Shown piece by piece: positions 10,050-20,414 of a DNA stretch of 64,000 nt. Source of the DNA: Euzebya sp. GTDB taxonomy: Bacteria > Actinomycetota > Nitriliruptoria > Euzebyales > Euzebyaceae. Numbering within the stretch: position 1 is the first letter of the stretch; each line of letters starts with the position of its first letter. The position numbers and the translations under genes were made by a program. The stretch is from contig NZ_CAXQBR010000109.1 in assembly GCF_964222135.1 (NCBI RefSeq), positions 30,035-94,034 on the forward strand, read 5' to 3'. The notes below the pieces were generated by a model, which was not told the DNA's origin, did not search any database, and saw only the letters and a list, made by a program, of their open reading frames with translations.

Positions 10050-11286
10050 GGTCGGCCTCCTCCTCGGCGCGATCGACGGCGCGCACCGGTACCATCCTGA
10101 CACCTCGGGCACGGTCCGTGGGCGCGCGGTGGGGCGAGGGGTCGGATCGGGTCGCGCCGGCCACGACCCGGGCGAGGTGCTCGAGGGCCGCCAGGCTGTG
10201 CCCGCTCAGGAAGTCGTCGACGTGGGGCAGCGCGGCGGCCATCCCGCCGACGAGCGGCTGGTAGCCCCGCGCGGCCTTCCGGGGGTTCGACCACACCACC
10301 CGGTGCGCCAGGCGGTGGAGCCGCGCGACCTGCTCCCCCAGCTGGGCCGTGTCCCCCCGCTCCCAGCCGTCGGAGAGGATCACCACGACCGCCCCGCGCG
10401 CCAGCCCCCGCTGGCCCCAGACGTCGAGCCACTCCTTCAACCCCTCCCCCAGCCTGGTGCCCCCCGACCAGTCGGGGATCGCGCCGGCCACGGCCGCCAT
10501 CGCGGTGTCGGGGTCGCGGTGGCGCAGCTCGCGGGTGATCCGGGTGAGCCGGGTGCCGATGGTGAACGCCTCGGTGGGCCGGTCGCGGGCGGTCCGGCCG
10601 ACGGCGACGTGGGCGAAGCGGAGGAGCGCGTCCGCGTAGGTGCTCATCGACCCCGACACGTCGACGAGCAGCACCACGGTGCGCGGGCGTCGCCGGGCAC
10701 GCCGGTGGCGCAGCCGGCGGGGGTCGCCCAGGCCGTGTAGGGCCTCGCGGACGGTGCGGTGCCGGTCGAGCCCACCGCGGTGCCAGCGCTCGTGGCGGCG
10801 GGTGCGGCGGGGCTCACCGGGCAGTCGGAGGGCGGCGAGCAGCCGGTTGACGAGCTCGCGGTCGCCGGGGGTCAGGGTGGCCAGATCGCGGTGGCGCAGC
10901 AGCTCGGCGTCCGACGCGCTGGCGGTCAGGTGGAGGTCCTCAGCGTCCTCCGGCTCCTCGAGACCGGTCCGCAGCGGGGCGGTGACCGACCGGAGCGTCG
11001 GCGGTGGCGCGTCCGGCGCGGCGGGACGCAGCCGCTCGTGGGGGGCCTCGCCGCTGAAGAAGGCCTCGAACGCGCGGTCGTAGCGGCCGAAGTCCTCGTG
11101 GTCCCCGCACAGGGTGGCGTGCCCGGCCCAGTACACGTCCTGGCGGCGGGTCGGGTCGAGGACGCCGAGGGCCTCGACGAACGCCTCCACCCGACCGACG
11201 GTGACCGGCACCCCCGCCGCCCGCACGGTCCGGGCGAACGCCGTCGCGACGTCGACCGCGTCTGCTCCCCGCTCCCTAGAGCTCAC
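10042..11286 (-). CDS. coxE: VWA-domain protein CoxE
   Basis: 414 aa. The N-terminal half is a CoxE-type helical region, and the C-terminal half is a von Willebrand A domain with the MIDAS motif DVSGSMS at about residue 210-216 and the distal SGGT and SDGWERGD elements. CoxE works with the AAA+ protein CoxD to activate molybdenum hydroxylases, in Oligotropha by building the Mo-Cu centre. Starts with GTG overlapping the coxD stop by 11 nt. C-terminal 60 residues are Arg/Pro-rich and look disordered. Confidence 0.9.
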   Translation of the reverse strand: MSSRERGADAVDVATAFARTVRAAGVPVTVGRVEAFVEALGVLDPTRRQDVYWAGHATLCGDHEDFGRYDRAFEAFFSGEAPHERLRPAAPDAPPPTLRSVTAPLRTGLEEPEDAEDLHLTASASDAELLRHRDLATLTPGDRELVNRLLAALRLPGEPRRTRRHERWHRGGLDRHRTVREALHGLGDPRRLRHRRARRRPRTVVLLVDVSGSMSTYADALLRFAHVAVGRTARDRPTEAFTIGTRLTRITRELRHRDPDTAMAAVAGAIPDWSGGTRLGEGLKEWLDVWGQRGLARGAVVVILSDGWERGDTAQLGEQVARLHRLAHRVVWSNPRKAARGYQPLVGGMAAALPHVDDFLSGHSLAALEHLARVVAGATRSDPSPHRAPTDRARGVRMVPVRAVDRAEEEADHA

Positions 11287-12199
11287 CGATGGCCTTGGCG
11301 ACCATGTGGCCGAGGTCCATGCGCTGGGCCTGCTCGAGGTCCTCGCGGTACTTGAGGACCGCGCCGAGGGTGTGGGTCGCCAGCTCGGCGTCGAGCGTGT
11401 CCGCGCCCAGGGCGACCAGCGCGCGGGTCCAGTCGATCGTCTCGGCGACCCCGGGGGGCTTGAACAGGTCCTCGGCGCGGAGCTGCTGCACGACGGCGAC
11501 GACCTGGCGGGTGAGGGCGTCCGCCGCGTCGGGGCACCGACGCCGGACGATCGCGCACTCGCGGTCGAACCCGGGGTGGTCGACCCAGTGGTAGGTGCAG
11601 CGGCGCTTGAGCGCGTCGTGCACCTCGCGCGTCCGGTTCGACGTGATCACCACCAGCGGCGGCACCGCCGCGCGTACCTCCCCCAGCTCGGGGATGGTGA
11701 CGGCGAACTCGCTGAGCAGCTCGAGGAGGAACGCCTCGAACTCGTCATCCGCGCGGTCGATCTCGTCGATCAGCAGCACGGCCGGGCTGGTCCGCAGGGC
11801 GCGCAGCAGGGGCCGCTCGACCAGGAACCGCTCGTCGTACAGCTCACCCTCGAGCGCGTCGACGTCCAGCGCCGACCCGGCGTGGGCGGCCTCGGCGGCG
11901 CGCAGGTGTAGGAGCTGGCGGGGGAAGTCCCAGTCGTAGAGCGCCTGGGCGGCGTCGATCCCCTCGTAGCACTGCAGCCGGATCAGCGGCGCGTGGAGCA
12001 GCTGGGCCATCGCCTGGGCGAGGGCGGTCTTGCCGACGCCGGGCTCGCCTTCGAGGAAGAGGGGCCGCTGGAGGACCAGGCCCAGGTAGGTCACGGTCGC
12101 CAGGCCGTCGCCGGCGAGGTAGTCGACGTCGGCCAGGGCGGCTGCCAGGTCGGCGGGGCCGGTGATCCCCTCCGGCAGGAGCGTCGTCACGGCGGTCAC
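11276..12199 (-). CDS. coxD: MoxR-family AAA+ ATPase CoxD
   Basis: 307 aa. Walker A GEPGVGKT (51-58), Walker B VLLIDEIDRA, sensor ITSNRTREVHDALKRRC, and the sensor-2 region VDHPGFDRE, all typical of the MoxR/CoxD group. It is a chaperone-type ATPase that partners with VWA protein CoxE in maturing the cox enzyme. Two in-frame GTG codons (12199, 12190) are possible starts; both lie immediately after a strong hairpin at 12201-12238 and no Shine-Dalgarno sequence is accessible, which is unusual within an operon. Confidence 0.9.
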   Translation of the reverse strand: MTAVTTLLPEGITGPADLAAALADVDYLAGDGLATVTYLGLVLQRPLFLEGEPGVGKTALAQAMAQLLHAPLIRLQCYEGIDAAQALYDWDFPRQLLHLRAAEAAHAGSALDVDALEGELYDERFLVERPLLRALRTSPAVLLIDEIDRADDEFEAFLLELLSEFAVTIPELGEVRAAVPPLVVITSNRTREVHDALKRRCTYHWVDHPGFDRECAIVRRRCPDAADALTRQVVAVVQQLRAEDLFKPPGVAETIDWTRALVALGADTLDAELATHTLGAVLKYREDLEQAQRMDLGHMVAKAIGEL

Positions 12200-12200
12200 G

Positions 12201-12238
12201 GCCGGCCGGCCCCCCGGAGCGCGGGGGGACCGGCCGGC
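12201..12238 (-). other. Strong intra-operon hairpin between coxM and coxD
   Basis: GCCGGCCGGCCCCCC (12201-12215) pairs with GGGGGGACCGGCCGGC (12223-12238) with a single bulged A and a 7-nt loop. The stem ends one base before the coxD GTG, so in the coxSLM-coxD transcript it would cover the ribosome-binding region. It may terminate part of the transcripts, protect the coxSLM mRNA 3' end, or limit translation of the maturation genes. Confidence 0.7.
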
Positions 12239-12262
12239 GACGGCGCAGGTCGCCTGCCCGCG

Positions 12263-13114
12263 CTACGCAAGTGCGCTCGTGACGGCCCGGCGGGTCAGCA
12301 CCCGGGCCAGGTGGGCGCGGAACGCGGCGTCGGCGTTCAGGTCGTCCGGGGGGCTGGTGCCCTCGGCAGCGGACTCGCACGCCGCGGCGATCGCCCCGGC
12401 GTCGTCGGCTGCGACGCCGCTCAGCGCCTCCTCGACGCCGGTCGGGCGGACGGGGACGGTGCCCATGTGGGTCAGGCCGATGCGGGCCTGGTCGATCGAT
12501 CCGTTCCCGGTGATGACCGCCAACGCCCCGACGATGGCCCAGTCCTGCTTGACCCGCGTGAACTTCTGGTAGTTCCAGCGGGTGCCGGCAGCCAGCAGCG
12601 GCCAGGACACCTCGACGAGGACCTCGTCCTCGCCGACGGCGGTGATCAGGTAGTCGACGAAGAACTCCGAGGCCGGAACGGTCCGCCGGCCCGATGGCCC
12701 CTCGATGGTGAACTCGGCGCCCAGGGCCAGCGCGGTCGCGGGCAGGTCGCCGGCCGCGTCGCCGTGGGCGAGCGCCCCTCCGTGGGTGCCGCGGTGGCGC
12801 ACCTGGGGGTCGCCGATGGTCTTCGTGACGTGGGCGATGGCGCCGCACGCCTGGGCCACGGTCTCGTCGTGGGCCACCTGGTGGTGGGTGACGGCCGCGC
12901 CGATCACGAGGCGGTCCCCCTCGGTGCGGATGCCGCGCATCTCCTCGACGCGGCCGATGTCGACCAGCGTCTCAGGGTAGGCGAGGCGCAGCTTCATGAG
13001 GGGCAGCAGGGAGTGGCCGCCGGCGAGGAGCTTCGCGTCCTCGGCCTCGCCGAGGGCCTGGACGGCCTCGGCGACGCTCGAGACGCGGACGTAGTCGAAC
13101 TCTGCGGGGATCAT
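12263..13114 (-). CDS. coxM: Molybdenum hydroxylase FAD subunit CoxM
   Basis: 283 aa, the usual length for the medium subunit. FAD-binding motifs are AGGHSLLPLMKLR (residues 31-43) and TIGDPQVRHRGTHGGALAHGD, both typical of CoxM. The protein takes electrons from the 2Fe-2S subunit CoxS and passes them to the acceptor. Lies 3 nt downstream of the coxL stop (TGA GCG ATG), so coupled. Its C-terminal CO_deh_flav_C domain ends at LARVLTRRAVTSALA. Confidence 0.95.
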   Translation of the reverse strand: MIPAEFDYVRVSSVAEAVQALGEAEDAKLLAGGHSLLPLMKLRLAYPETLVDIGRVEEMRGIRTEGDRLVIGAAVTHHQVAHDETVAQACGAIAHVTKTIGDPQVRHRGTHGGALAHGDAAGDLPATALALGAEFTIEGPSGRRTVPASEFFVDYLITAVGEDEVLVEVSWPLLAAGTRWNYQKFTRVKQDWAIVGALAVITGNGSIDQARIGLTHMGTVPVRPTGVEEALSGVAADDAGAIAAACESAAEGTSPPDDLNADAAFRAHLARVLTRRAVTSALA

Positions 13115-13117
13115 CGC

Positions 13118-15483
13118 TCAGCCCTCCCGGGCAGCGTTGATCGCGGCCCACACGTTCTTCGGGGTCATCGGCATCAGCACGTCGCTGACGCCCATCGGTC
13201 GCAGCGCGTCCACGACGGCGTTGACCACCGCCGGGGTCGACGCGATGGTGCCGGCCTCCCCGACGCCCTTGACGCCGAGGTCGTTCGACGTGGCAGGGGT
13301 CTCGGTCCGGTCGGTGGTGAAGTGCGGCATGTCCGCAGCGGAGGGGACCGGGTAGTCGACCAGCGACGCGGTCGTGAGGTTGCCGGCCTCGTCGTACTCC
13401 ACCCCCTCCCACATCGCCTGGGCGATGCCCTGGGCGAGGCCGCCGTGGACCTGCCCCTCGACGATCATCGGGTTGATCACCTTCCCGACGTCATCGACGC
13501 AGACGTACTTCAGGATGCTGACCTTGCCGGTCTCGGTGTCGACCTCGGTGGCGCACAGGTGCGTGCCGTGGGGGAAGGAGAAGTTCTCCGGGTCGAAGAC
13601 GTACTGCGACGTCAGGTCGAGCTCGGCGCCCTCGGGGTAGTCGTGCCCGGCGAAGACCGCGAGCGCGATGTCCTGGATCGTCGTCGACTTGTCCGGGTCG
13701 CCCTTCACGCGGAAGCTGCCGGCGTCGAACTCGAGGTCGTCCTCGGACGCCTCCAGCATGTGGGCGGCGAAGACCTTCGCCTTCTCGACCACGCGGTCGC
13801 AGGCGCGCTTCAGCGCGATGCCGCCGACGACCAGGGACCGGGAGCCGTAGGTGTCGAGGCCCTGCGGGCTGATCTTGGTGTCACCGTGCAGCACGTCGAC
13901 GTCGTCGAACGGGACGCCGAGGTGGTCGGCGGCGATCTGGGACCAGGCGGTCACGTGGCCCTGGCCGTGGGGGCTGGTGCCGGTGACGACCTCGACCTTG
14001 CCGGTGGGCAGGACCCGCACGGTGGCGGCCTCCCAGCCGCCGGCGCCGTAGTCGAGCGAGCCGAGCACCCGCGAGGGTGCCAGGCCGCACATCTCGGTGA
14101 AGGTCGAGATGCCGATGCCGAGCTGCACGGGATCGCCGGACTCGCGGCGCCGCTGCTGCTCGGCGCGGAGCCCGTCGTAGTCGAACAGCTCCATCGCCCG
14201 GTCGGTCGCGGCCTCGTAGTTCCCCGAGTCGTAGGTCAGCCCGGTGATCGTGTCGAAGGGGAACTCCTCGTGGGCGATCCAGTTGCGCCGCCGCAGCTCC
14301 ATCGGCTCCATGCCGAGCTCGGCGGCGAGCTCGTCGATGATCCGCTCGATCGCGAAGGTGGCCTCGGGACGGCCGGCGCCCCTGTAGGCGTCGGTCGGCG
14401 TCTTCGTGGTGAACACCCCGCGGCAGCGGAAGGAGTAGGCGTCCATCTTGTAGATCGCCGGGAACATCAGCGCGCCGAGGATCGGCACACCCGGCGTCAC
14501 GAGCTGCAGGTAGGCGCCCATGTCGGCCAGCAGGTCGACCTTGAGCCCGCGGATGCGGCCGTCGGCGTCGGCGGCGATCGCGATGTCCTGGATCTGGTCG
14601 CGGCCGTGGATCGTGGCCTGGATGTCCTCCGAGCGGGTGGCCGTCCACTTGATCGGCTTGCCCAGCCGGCGGCCGACGGCGGTCAGCAGGACCTCCTCGG
14701 CGTACACGTTCAGCTTCGAGCCGAACCCGCCGCCGACGTCGGGGGCGATGACGCGGATCTTCTGCTCGCTGATCCCCATCACCATCGCGAGCATCAGCCG
14801 CAGGATGTGCGGCACCTGCGTGGTGGACCAGACGGTCACCTCACCCGATGCCGGCTGCGGGTCGACCACGACGCTGCGCGGCTCCATCGCCGCGGGGATG
14901 AGCCGCTGGTTGATGAAGCGGCGCTCCACCACCGTCGCGGCGCCGCTGAACGCCCCGTCGACGTCGCCGGCCTCGAAGGGCCAGGTGAAGGAGATGTTCG
15001 ACTCGGTGTCGGCGTGGACCTTCGGCGAGCCCGGCTCGGCGGCGGCGGCGAGGTCGACGACCGCGTCGAGGGGCTCGTAGTCGATGTCGATCGCCTCGAG
15101 CGCGTCGACCGCCGAGGCCTTGTCGCGGGCCACCACGACGGCGACCGCGTCCCCGACGTACCGGACCTCGTCGACGGCGAGCGCCAGGTGGGGCGGGTTG
15201 ACCATGTCCGGCGTGACGGGCCAGGCGCACGGCAGCGCCCCGTAGTCGTCGGCCAGGTCGGCGCCGGTGAAGACCGCGACGACGTTCGGCCGCTCCTTCG
15301 CGGCGCTGACGTCGAGGTTCGTGATGCGCGCGTGCGCGATCGGGGAGCGGAGCAGCGCCGCGTGGAGCATGCCCGGCAGCGCGAGGTTGTCGGTCCAGCG
15401 GGTCTGGCCGGTGATCAGCCGCGCGTCCTCCTTGCGGGGGGCGGCGGTCCCGATGCTGGGTTGGGGACGGTCCTCGATGGTGG

Positions 15484-15487
<4 letters not shown>
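13118..15487 (-). CDS. coxL: Form II CoxL, molybdopterin large subunit of aerobic-type CO dehydrogenase family
   Basis: 789 aa. Xanthine oxidase/CoxL family large subunit, holding the Mo-molybdopterin centre. Family elements include [21 protein letters not shown] at the N-terminus, [10 protein letters not shown], and the catalytic glutamate in GVGEAGT near residue 745. The active-site loop near residue 366 reads AYRGAGR, which defines form II; form I, the proven CO-oxidising enzyme, has AYXCSFR with the Mo-Cu cysteine. The substrate is therefore uncertain: CO at best, or another aldehyde or aromatic heterocycle. Starts GTG overlapping coxS by 4 nt (GTGA). All accessory genes for cofactor loading follow. 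Confidence 0.95.
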
Positions 15488-15987
<500 letters not shown>

Positions 15988-16041
15988 GTGCCCTCCAGTA
16001 GCCCTCCCGGTGCCGCGGCTCGCCGCACCGGACCGTGGCGG

Positions 16042-16047
16042 AGACTA
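16042..16047 (-). promoter_or_regulatory. Possible -10 of the cox operon
   Basis: TAGTCT on the minus strand, 55 nt before the coxS ATG, with a poor TTTCGG 17 nt further upstream. The direct repeat GGTTGCA at about 16103 and 16126 (plus strand) lies further upstream and could be a regulator site. Confidence 0.3.
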
Positions 16048-16166
16048 GAACCACGTCGAGCTCCCCGAAAGGGGTCGCGCGTGCGGGCTTCTGCGTGCGA
16101 GGTTGCAACGCGCGACGTGCAGGTTGCAGGCAGTGGCGCACCTTGGCCCCGCTCGGTCACGCAGCG

Positions 16167-16172
16167 TAGGGT
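16167..16172 (+). promoter_or_regulatory. -10 element for the MaoC-like gene
   Basis: TAGGGT on the plus strand, 33 nt before the GTG at 16206, in the divergent gap with coxS. Confidence 0.35.
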
Positions 16173-16205
16173 GCGGGCGCACTTCCCCCTCGACCCAGAG
16201 GCCCC

Positions 16206-16664
16206 GTGACCACGACGTTGACCATCCCGCTCGAGGACCTCCACACCATCGTGGGGCGTCCCCTCGGCCCGACCCCGTGGCGGGACATCACCCAGGCGGA
16301 CGTGGACGCGTTCGCCGACGTCACCGGTGACCACCAGTGGATCCACACCGACGTCGAACGGGCCGCACGCGGACCGTTCGGCGGGACGATCGCGCACGGG
16401 TTCATGACCCTCGCCCTGCTCCCGGTCCTGATCGGCGGCCTGCTGCACGTGGAGGGTCCGGCCCTCACGGTGAACTACGGCCTCGACAAGGTGCGCTTCC
16501 CCTCCCCCGTCCCGGTCGGCACCGCCGTGCGGGCCACCGGGCAGCTCGTGGCGCTCGACCCCGTCGAGGGTGGCCTGCAGGGCCGCATGGCCGTCGTCGT
16601 GGAGCGGGACGCCGGGACGAAGCCGGTCTGCGTCGCCGAACCTGTCTTCAGGTACTACCGATGA
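16206..16664 (+). CDS. MaoC-like (R)-specific hotdog hydratase
   Basis: 152 aa single hotdog domain. The hydratase 2 motif is clear: ITQADVDAFADVTGDHQWIHTD, with catalytic Asp and His in DHQWIH, followed by GGTIAHGFMTLALLP. These enzymes hydrate trans-2-enoyl-CoA to the (R)-3-hydroxyacyl-CoA, in beta-oxidation or polyketide/fatty-acid metabolism. This length and sequence resemble actinobacterial MaoC family dehydratases. GTG start; divergent from the cox operon. Confidence 0.9.
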   Translation: MTTTLTIPLEDLHTIVGRPLGPTPWRDITQADVDAFADVTGDHQWIHTDVERAARGPFGGTIAHGFMTLALLPVLIGGLLHVEGPALTVNYGLDKVRFPSPVPVGTAVRATGQLVALDPVEGGLQGRMAVVVERDAGTKPVCVAEPVFRYYR

Positions 16665-16782
16665 CCGGTGTCGAGCCCATGTAGGCGGATTACCCTCACG
16701 GACTAGTCACGGGCGGCGTCGGTGGGGAGCGGTGCACACACGCCCACGGACGAAGGACACGAGCGCGGGATCGGACAGCGTC

Positions 16783-17004
16783 ATGTCGAACCAGGATGAG
16801 CGGAGAGCGCACCCGGTGCGCGTGCGGGAGCGGGTGGTCCTGAGCCCGCCCGCACGGATCCAGCCGTCGCGGCCGGAGCCGCTGGTCATCCGCTTCGTCC
16901 CGCGACGGGACCCCGACGTCGACCGCGGTCGCACCCCGTCATCGCACCAGCAGCAGACCCCCCACCACCCCGTCGACGCCGGCCCCTGGGAGGACCGCAC
17001 ATGA
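16783..17004 (+). CDS. Small basic protein, unknown
   Basis: 73 aa, rich in Arg and Pro with a His/Gln-rich end (SSHQQQTPHHP), no membrane segment. Its stop overlaps the start of the next gene (ATGA at 17001-17004), the best argument that it is translated. No strong Shine-Dalgarno sequence; TACCCT at 16691-16696 may be a -10. Not recognised; probably partly disordered. Confidence 0.5.
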   Translation: MSNQDERRAHPVRVRERVVLSPPARIQPSRPEPLVIRFVPRRDPDVDRGRTPSSHQQQTPHHPVDAGPWEDRT

Positions 17005-17636
17005 GCACCCTGCCCGACCTGCAGGATGCGGTTCGACGCATACACGGCGTCGCCTCGGCATTCATCCGCTGGCCCGACCCCGAGGGTCCCGCGATGCTGC
17101 GGGTGGAGTTCACGGACGGGGCCGACACCCAGCGCGTCGGCGAGGAGGTCGTCCGCACGCTGGTCGACGTCGGGCAGGTCGACCTGGCCACCCTGCAGGT
17201 CGGACGGGGCGCCGAGGAGGTCCAGCCGGCCCGACCCGTGTTCACCGGCATGGTCCTCGACCGGGTCGACGACGAGCTCGAGGTCGAGGTGACGCTCGAG
17301 TACCACGCCGCCACGTTCAGGGGGACCGCGCGGGGAGACGTCACGCAGGTCGACGAGCTCGCCCTGGTCGCGAGCGCCGCAGTCGACGCGGTCATGGGCA
17401 TCCGCCCCGACGGACACCACCTCCGCACCGTCCAGCGCCACCACGTCCAGGGCGCCAGCGACGTCGTCACCGTGCTGCTGGACCACGACGCCTCGTGGCA
17501 GCCGTCCCTCGTCGGCACCGCGCTGGTGGAGCGCGACGCCCGCGAGGCCACCGTCCGCGCCACCCTCGACGCCCTCAACCGGGTGTGGACCTTCGCCGAC
17601 CCCTCCCCCGCGAGCAACCCCGCCCTCATCGGCTAG
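17001..17636 (+). CDS. Conserved-looking protein of unknown function
   Basis: 211 aa, acidic, cytosolic, with no signal peptide. The two halves look alike in outline: each has an alpha/beta pattern with a hydrophobic strand followed by an Asp/Val-rich segment (for example LRVEFTDGADTQRVGEEVVRTL early and a similar ATVRATLDAL helix late), which suggests two small tandem domains. Translationally coupled to the 73-aa protein upstream. I do not recognise the family and give no function. The stop codon lies in ATCGGCTAGCCGC, a sequence also found in the repeats immediately downstream. Confidence 0.7.
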   Translation: MSTLPDLQDAVRRIHGVASAFIRWPDPEGPAMLRVEFTDGADTQRVGEEVVRTLVDVGQVDLATLQVGRGAEEVQPARPVFTGMVLDRVDDELEVEVTLEYHAATFRGTARGDVTQVDELALVASAAVDAVMGIRPDGHHLRTVQRHHVQGASDVVTVLLDHDASWQPSLVGTALVERDAREATVRATLDALNRVWTFADPSPASNPALIG

Positions 17637-17645
17637 CCGCAGCTC

Positions 17646-17782
17646 AGGGCCTGGTGTGGAGATGTCCTCCATCGGCTAGCCGCCGATGTAGGACATCTCA
17701 CCGGACGCGATGGCGCCGGTGACACCTGGACGACGCGGCTCCGCCGCGGCCGAGGGCCTGGTGTGGAGATGTCCTCCATCGG

Positions 17783-17806
<24 letters not shown>
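17646..17806. repeat. Two identical 54-bp repeats that include the moaA 3' end
   Basis: Copies at 17646-17699 and 17753-17806 are identical over 54 bp. Each is also a near-perfect palindrome: GGAGATGTCCTCCATCGGC, a TAG centre, then GCCGATGTAGGACATCTCC. The right-hand copy contains the last codons of moaA (EMSYIGG and stop); the left-hand copy is a free duplicate of that tail. Read on the plus strand each left arm spells VEMSSIG-stop, so the arms are inverted versions of the same gene end. It sits between convergent genes and could act as a two-way terminator. Confidence 0.9.
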
Positions 17807-18799
<993 letters not shown>

Positions 18800-18808
18800 G
18801 TGCCCGCC

Positions 18809-18814
18809 AGGCTA
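18809..18814 (-). promoter_or_regulatory. -10 element for moaA
   Basis: TAGCCT on the minus strand 9 nt before the moaA ATG; predicted leader of 0-3 nt. Confidence 0.45.
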
Positions 18815-18850
18815 CGCGGCCGACCGCACCGCGTGCCCCGCAGCCGCGGA

Positions 18851-18856
18851 TAGGCT
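18851..18856 (+). promoter_or_regulatory. -10 element for the histidine kinase gene
   Basis: TAGGCT on the plus strand 10 nt before the GTG chosen as start of the kinase; supports that start and a near-leaderless mRNA. Confidence 0.4.
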
Positions 18857-18866
18857 GGGCGGACCT

Positions 18867-20414
18867 GTGCGCCCGGACCTCCCCCACGTCGCGGTGCCCG
18901 CGGTCCTGCGGGGCAACGGCTGGCTCCTGGCCGGCCTGCTCCTCGGCACGGCGGTGGCCTTCTGGCCGTCGACGGCGACCCCCGCGGTGGTGGCGCCCGG
19001 CGCGCGGGTGTCGCTCGAGACCGCCCGCTTCCTCGTGACCCTCGCCGCCGCCGGGCTGATGACGAGCTTCGGGGGAGGGATGGGCGGCCCGCTGCGGCGC
19101 GGGTTCGTCGCGGCGCTGGTCGTGCTGGGCCTGACCGACCTGTGGTTCGGCGTCATCCCGCACATGACCGAGGTGGCCGCCGGGGCGGCCGGGTCGGCGC
19201 TGCTCCCCTGGATCGCGGCGCGGTACCTCGCCGGCGCCCTGTTCGTGATGGCGGGCATGGAGTGGCCGCGCTGGTCGACGACGCGGCTGGTCTGGACGGC
19301 CCTGGCCGCCCACGTCGCGGTGCAGCTGGCCGTGGCGGCGACCGGGCCCACGACCCTGGTGACCCTCGAGGACCCCGACTTCGCCGGGGTCCCGCTCGCC
19401 CAGGTCCTCCTCGAGCTCGGCCCCATGGTGCTGTTCGGCGCCGGCGCCGTGCTCGCCAGCCGCCTGTACGAACGCGACCAGCAGCCCCTCGAGCGCTGGC
19501 TCGTCGCCGCCCTGCTGGTCGGCGTCTTCACCCAGGTGCACGAGGCCGCCTTCCCCGCGGGACTCGGCCCCGTCGTCAGCTCGGCCGATCTGCTGCGTGC
19601 GCTGTCGACGGTCCTGCTCCTGGTGGGCGCCATCCAGCAGGTCACCCAGCTCCGCGCCGACCGCGCCCGGGCCCTCGAGCTGTCCCAGGCCGACCTGCGC
19701 GAGCTGCGCGAGGTGTCGAGCCGCCTCCAGGACTACGTCGCCCAGGAGGCGTCCTTCCGCTCGGTGGTGACCCACGAGCTGGCCACCCCCGTGGCGACGA
19801 TCTCCGCCTACGCCCACGTCCTCGGCGCCGCCCAGCTGCCGACGGCGGCGCGGGAGGCCGCGGACACCATCGGCACCGAGGCGCGCCGGCTCCGCAGCCT
19901 GATCCACCGGATGGACGAGCTCGCCGACGTCGACACCGACGCGCTCGCCGTCGACCTCCGCCCCGTCGCCGTGCGGCCGCTGCTCGAGGAGGCCGCGGCC
20001 TTCGGCCGTGCGCTCCCCGGCAACCACGCCGTGTCCACCTCGGTGGATGACGCGGTGCTCACGGCCGATCCGACACGGCTGTCGCAGGTGATGCGGAACC
20101 TGGTCGGCAACGCCGCCCGCTACACCCCCTCCGGCACGCCCATCCACCTCTCGGGGCACCGCGAGGGCGACGTGTACGCGGTGGTCGTGGTCGACGAGGG
20201 ACCCGGCTTCGGCACCGCCGACGTCGAGCCGCTGTTCGCCAAGTACCGGCGCGGCGCCTCGGGTGCGCACCTGGACGGGACCGGGCTCGGGTTGTGGATC
20301 GTGCGGGAGATCGTGCAGGCGCACGGCGGTCGGGTCCACGTCATCGACCCCGCCGACGCCGGCGGCCGGGTCCAGGTCGAGCTGCCCCTCGAGGGGCCGG
20401 GAGGTCAGCCGTGA
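18867..20414 (+). CDS. Membrane sensor histidine kinase
   Basis: 515 aa. About eight hydrophobic helices fill residues 10-265 with almost no extracytoplasmic domain, so sensing is likely within the membrane. A short coiled linker (LELSQADLRELREVSSRL) leads to the HisKA box SVVTHELATPVATI with phospho-acceptor His near 302. The HATPase has N box NLVGNAARYTP, G1 DEGPGFG and G2 GTGLGLWI. Start GTG at 18867 is a choice based on TAGGCT 10 nt upstream; the frame continues further 5' over the moaA start. Stop overlaps the regulator start (GTGA). Confidence 0.88.
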   Translation: MRPDLPHVAVPAVLRGNGWLLAGLLLGTAVAFWPSTATPAVVAPGARVSLETARFLVTLAAAGLMTSFGGGMGGPLRRGFVAALVVLGLTDLWFGVIPHMTEVAAGAAGSALLPWIAARYLAGALFVMAGMEWPRWSTTRLVWTALAAHVAVQLAVAATGPTTLVTLEDPDFAGVPLAQVLLELGPMVLFGAGAVLASRLYERDQQPLERWLVAALLVGVFTQVHEAAFPAGLGPVVSSADLLRALSTVLLLVGAIQQVTQLRADRARALELSQADLRELREVSSRLQDYVAQEASFRSVVTHELATPVATISAYAHVLGAAQLPTAAREAADTIGTEARRLRSLIHRMDELADVDTDALAVDLRPVAVRPLLEEAAAFGRALPGNHAVSTSVDDAVLTADPTRLSQVMRNLVGNAARYTPSGTPIHLSGHREGDVYAVVVVDEGPGFGTADVEPLFAKYRRGASGAHLDGTGLGLWIVREIVQAHGGRVHVIDPADAGGRVQVELPLEGPGGQP

